NCBI GenBank assembly: GCA_020629895.1
Contig: JAHDCM010000138.1
Coordinates: 1-8,546 of the forward strand
Source: Bacteroidota bacterium
GTDB lineage: Bacteria > Bacteroidota > Bacteroidia > Chitinophagales > UBA2359
Direction: 5' to 3'
Length of the DNA stretch: 8,546 nt
The stretch's first letter is position 1, and each line of letters starts with the position of its first letter. The translations under genes and the position numbers were made by a program. Positions 5,596 to 8,546 of this stretch are shown here, in pieces. A model generated the notes under the pieces. That model worked only from the letters and a program-made list of their open reading frames with translations. It made no database searches and was not told the DNA's origin.

Positions 5596-8412
5596 TTACT
5601 CTTTTCTAATAAGTTGAATGGCATCCATTCTTAGTCGTGCATTTTTAATAAGTGCTGCTAGTACAGCCTGTTCTTTGTATGCCGTTTGAATCTCTTCTGG
5701 TCTGATATTATTGTTTTTTTCTTGTAGAAATTTTAATCTATCTATTTCATGATTCAAGGTGACATTCATTTGATGTAATCCATGCTTTATTTCTTTGGTA
5801 CTTTTCTCTTTGGCCACTTTTTGGGCCACTGCAATCATATTGGGTAGGAGTGTTTCTACTATTGCTTCATTATGGAGCAAAGCGTCTATTTGACTTGGAA
5901 TCAATTTCTTGTCGAGTATTTCCACTGGATATTTATCTGTTACTTCCTGCCCCGTATGATTGACAATCACCCTTAGTGGTGTATTGGGTAAGAAACGATC
6001 TATGTAGGCATTTTGTCCTTTGGGTGTTTCAAGCACAAAAAGTAACTCCAATAACAAGCCTGGATTTTGGGTTCCTTTTAGTACTCCATAACTAGCGCAA
6101 CCTGTTCCTGAACTTAATATAAGGTCTATTGAATCGGTTAGCATGGGGTGATCCCAAGTAAGGAAGCTTATTTCTTCCCTGCTTAGTGCGTGTTTTCTAT
6201 CAAAGGTAATCGATATACCATCGGCAGGAATAGAGGGGAATTTTTCGGTGAGTACAGAAGCAGGTTTTAAGTAGTAGGTTCGAAAAGCGAGGTCTTCCAT
6301 TTCAATATCAAAATACCTAAAGACTTGCGTTAAATAATTTTCAAGCCGTTTATCTTTATCTGCTGCTTGAATTTGCTTCACTAGTGTTGCTGCTATCTTG
6401 GGGCGAAAGGAATTCATTTCGAGTAATCTGTCGTGTCCATCGGCGAGGCTTTTTAGCAGATTTTTATGAAACATAGATGTTTCGTTAATTAATGCATTTA
6501 GTTCTTCGTCTTCTGCTATCATCGTACATGATTGTGCAAGTTGCAGTAAACGCTTACTAAATAATTTAAACATTTCATTTCCTCCTTCTAAGTTGGTTTC
6601 AAAGACATTTAAACCTTCGTGAAACCATCTTGCAAGCGCGTGTTGTGGACTATTCACTAGGTAGGGTATAAAAATGTGTATATCTGCTGTTTGCCCAATC
6701 CGATCTAGCCGTCCTATGCGCTGTTCTAATGATTCGGGATTTAATGGCAAATCAAATAGGATGAGGTGATGGGCGAATTGAAAATTGCGTCCTTCGCTTC
6801 CAATTTCTGAACACAGGAGTATTTGCGCACCATCTACTTCAGAGAACCATGCTGCATTTCTATCTCGTTTTACGATGGTGAGGTCTTCGTGAAATACCCC
6901 TACTTTCAAATTGGTCAGTTTGGTTAAGATTTTTTTCAGTGCGCGTACTTTTTCTTTACTCTTACAGATGAGTAATATTTTTGCAGGATGAATTTCCTTC
7001 ATTTTTGTTAATAGCCATTCTACACGCGGGTCTTTGGCAAACCAAAATTGTTGTTTTTTGTTTGTTTCGTGTTGCTCCATATCGTAAGCAAACTCATTGC
7101 TCAAACGCTTCATCCAACGTTCTTTATCCGTCGTTATTTGTATGGGAATCAGATGTGCTTTTCGCTTTGGGAATCCACTCATTGTTGATCTGGTATTTCG
7201 GAATATCACCCTACCTGGCCCGTGTTGATCCAATAAGTTTTCAATCAGTTTATCTGTAGCCATTAATTGTATGTCTTCGTTTGGGAAAAGGCCTGTTAAC
7301 ACCTTTATATCCTGTGTACTCAAGTCGTTTCCTTGATGTAATTTTTCAACGATATTGGCAATGTCTTGATGGTCGGAAGATTCGTTGATAAACTCCTTGT
7401 AGTTGGCATATCTGTTTGGGTCGAGTAATCGGAGGCGTGCAAAATGACTTTCTACTCCTAATTGTTCGGGGGTAGCGGTGAGTAGTAGCAACCCTTTTGC
7501 GACTTTACTCAACAGTTCGACAATGCCATATTGTGGGCTTACGTTGTCAACCGACCAGTCCAATTTATGGGCTTCATCTACAACTAGCATATCCCAACCA
7601 GCCGCTAGTGCTTGTTTGGTTCGTTTTGCTGAACCTGCCAAAAATTCGATACTACCAATAATCAGTTGATTGGCTAGAAATGGGTTACCATTTGGGGAGT
7701 TGTCATCTAGTGATTCACAGCGTTCTTCATCAAAAATATTGAACCACATATTAAAGCGACGTAGTACTTCTACAAACCATTGATGCAGTAGGGTTTCAGG
7801 AACAAGAATGAGTACTCGTGAAATGCGCCCATTTACTAGTAGGCGGTGAAGGATTAAGCACGCTTCAATGGTTTTGCCAAGCCCAACTTGGTCGGATAGC
7901 AAAACACGAGGTGCGTATCTTGAACTCACTTCATGGGCAATGTATAGTTGATGGGGAATAAGTGCGATTCTTCCTCCTATAAATCCATATATGGGAGAGC
8001 ATCTTCTTTCGTATTCGTGTTGAAGTGTTTTTCTACGTAATGCAAAGGCTTGAGGTATATCTACATCTCCCATAAAAAGCCGATCATCTACTCCATAGTT
8101 GACTGATACATCGCCCAGATCCGCCTCTGATATTTGATGATCTTCGCCATAATACATGTATAGGTTATCTTCTATCTCAACACGCTTGATCAATAATGAA
8201 TGGCTTTGGGTATCAACTATGGTATCACCTGGCTTAAACACTACTCGTTGCAAAGCGGCACTTTCAATAGCATATAGACGTGTTTCGTTAGAGGCGGGAA
8301 ACGATAAACGTACTTTTCCTTTGCTGAGTTCGGTTAAAATACCAATACCCAATTCAGGCTCTCCTTTACTAGTATATCTTTGGTTAGGAAAGAAAATATC
8401 CATATTGCTCAT
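5596..8412 (-). CDS. rapA: RNA polymerase-associated ATPase RapA (HepA), Swi2/Snf2 family
   Basis: RapA binds RNA polymerase and uses ATP to help recycle stalled or post-termination complexes. This 938-residue protein resembles E. coli RapA (968 residues) along its whole length. The N-terminal Tudor-like part includes ELGIG, FPASNETRLYAI and FKPGDTI. The ATPase core has LIPHQLYIAH at 151-160, Walker A DQVGLGKT at 174-181, DEAH at 279-282 and LTATPEQLG at 311-319. The second lobe has SEIGSEGRNFQF at 535-546 and QRIGRLDRIGQ at 564-574. The C-terminal region keeps GITITFDR-like, TWDHP, DLILSSGTG and the final RMDAIQLI. All motor motifs look intact; E. coli has DEVGLGKT where this has DQVGLGKT. 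Translation may begin at Met1 (8412) or at Met4 (8403), which fits the E. coli N-terminus better. A weak -7-like TTACTTTG lies on the minus strand at 8502-8509, without a clear -33 box. Confidence 0.93.
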   Translation of the reverse strand: MSNMDIFFPNQRYTSKGEPELGIGILTELSKGKVRLSFPASNETRLYAIESAALQRVVFKPGDTIVDTQSHSLLIKRVEIEDNLYMYYGEDHQISEADLGDVSVNYGVDDRLFMGDVDIPQAFALRRKTLQHEYERRCSPIYGFIGGRIALIPHQLYIAHEVSSRYAPRVLLSDQVGLGKTIEACLILHRLLVNGRISRVLILVPETLLHQWFVEVLRRFNMWFNIFDEERCESLDDNSPNGNPFLANQLIIGSIEFLAGSAKRTKQALAAGWDMLVVDEAHKLDWSVDNVSPQYGIVELLSKVAKGLLLLTATPEQLGVESHFARLRLLDPNRYANYKEFINESSDHQDIANIVEKLHQGNDLSTQDIKVLTGLFPNEDIQLMATDKLIENLLDQHGPGRVIFRNTRSTMSGFPKRKAHLIPIQITTDKERWMKRLSNEFAYDMEQHETNKKQQFWFAKDPRVEWLLTKMKEIHPAKILLICKSKEKVRALKKILTKLTNLKVGVFHEDLTIVKRDRNAAWFSEVDGAQILLCSEIGSEGRNFQFAHHLILFDLPLNPESLEQRIGRLDRIGQTADIHIFIPYLVNSPQHALARWFHEGLNVFETNLEGGNEMFKLFSKRLLQLAQSCTMIAEDEELNALINETSMFHKNLLKSLADGHDRLLEMNSFRPKIAATLVKQIQAADKDKRLENYLTQVFRYFDIEMEDLAFRTYYLKPASVLTEKFPSIPADGISITFDRKHALSREEISFLTWDHPMLTDSIDLILSSGTGCASYGVLKGTQNPGLLLELLFVLETPKGQNAYIDRFLPNTPLRVIVNHTGQEVTDKYPVEILDKKLIPSQIDALLHNEAIVETLLPNMIAVAQKVAKEKSTKEIKHGLHQMNVTLNHEIDRLKFLQEKNNNIRPEEIQTAYKEQAVLAALIKNARLRMDAIQLIRKE

Positions 8413-8546
8413 AATTGCTAGTACTTTTTGTGTTTGTTGAAAATAATACTCCCCTCATCTATTTACTCAGGATTTACCATTAAGTTTGTATTTTTCTTTA
8501 TCAAAGTAATAATTTGTTCTCTTGATAACTTGTTTTTTTTACAATA

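Noticed and set aside
5596..8412. A Snf2-type helicase of an anti-phage system
   Set aside because: The match to RapA extends through the N-terminal Tudor-like part and the C-terminal end, not only the motor motifs, and no partner defence genes are present.

Overview
The window looks chromosomal and comes from a member of the Bacteroidota, most likely near the Saprospiraceae. This rests on a secreted protein with a C-terminal type IX secretion (T9SS) sorting domain, AT-rich spacers, the lack of clear Shine-Dalgarno sequences before the genes, and a 482-residue helical protein of a type I associate with Saprospiraceae-like genomes. The placement is inferred; there is no rRNA or other marker gene here.

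Layout from left to right: a minus-strand PcfJ-like gene (18-1082). A 614-base gene-poor stretch (1083-1696) holds a strong minus-strand terminator, a second hairpin with a T run, and a structured repeat on the minus strand (copy 1). Next is a minus-strand gene for a helical protein of unknown function (1697-3145). A divergent 175-base spacer carries a plausible Bacteroidota-type promoter for the plus-strand secreted T9SS-cargo gene (3321-4283). That gene converges, 14 bases away, on a decayed rsgA fragment (4298-4888, minus). A 707-base stretch (4889-5595) holds copy 2 of the repeat (plus strand), a minus-strand terminator, a possible small structured RNA and a truncated third repeat copy. 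A complete minus-strand rapA (5596-8412) and its 134-base upstream region finish the window.

The genes do not form an obvious pathway. RapA acts on stalled RNA polymerase and RsgA acts in 30S ribosome assembly. The T9SS-cargo protein is exported, and the PcfJ-like and 482-residue proteins have no firm function. No defence system, CRISPR array, transposase or tRNA was seen.

The most interesting material is between the genes. Two full copies and one truncated copy of a roughly 220-235-base element share short conserved blocks. Their paired arms have either changed together or been replaced completely while keeping the same geometry, which is what a selected RNA (or single-stranded DNA) fold would produce. 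Two of the copies begin almost directly after the stop codon of the upstream gene, with the same spacing and related leader sequence. I recall similar GGGCGT / GGTCGGGCTATCCGC / TCCCTAACGC blocks from intergenic regions of other Bacteroidota but know of no assigned function.
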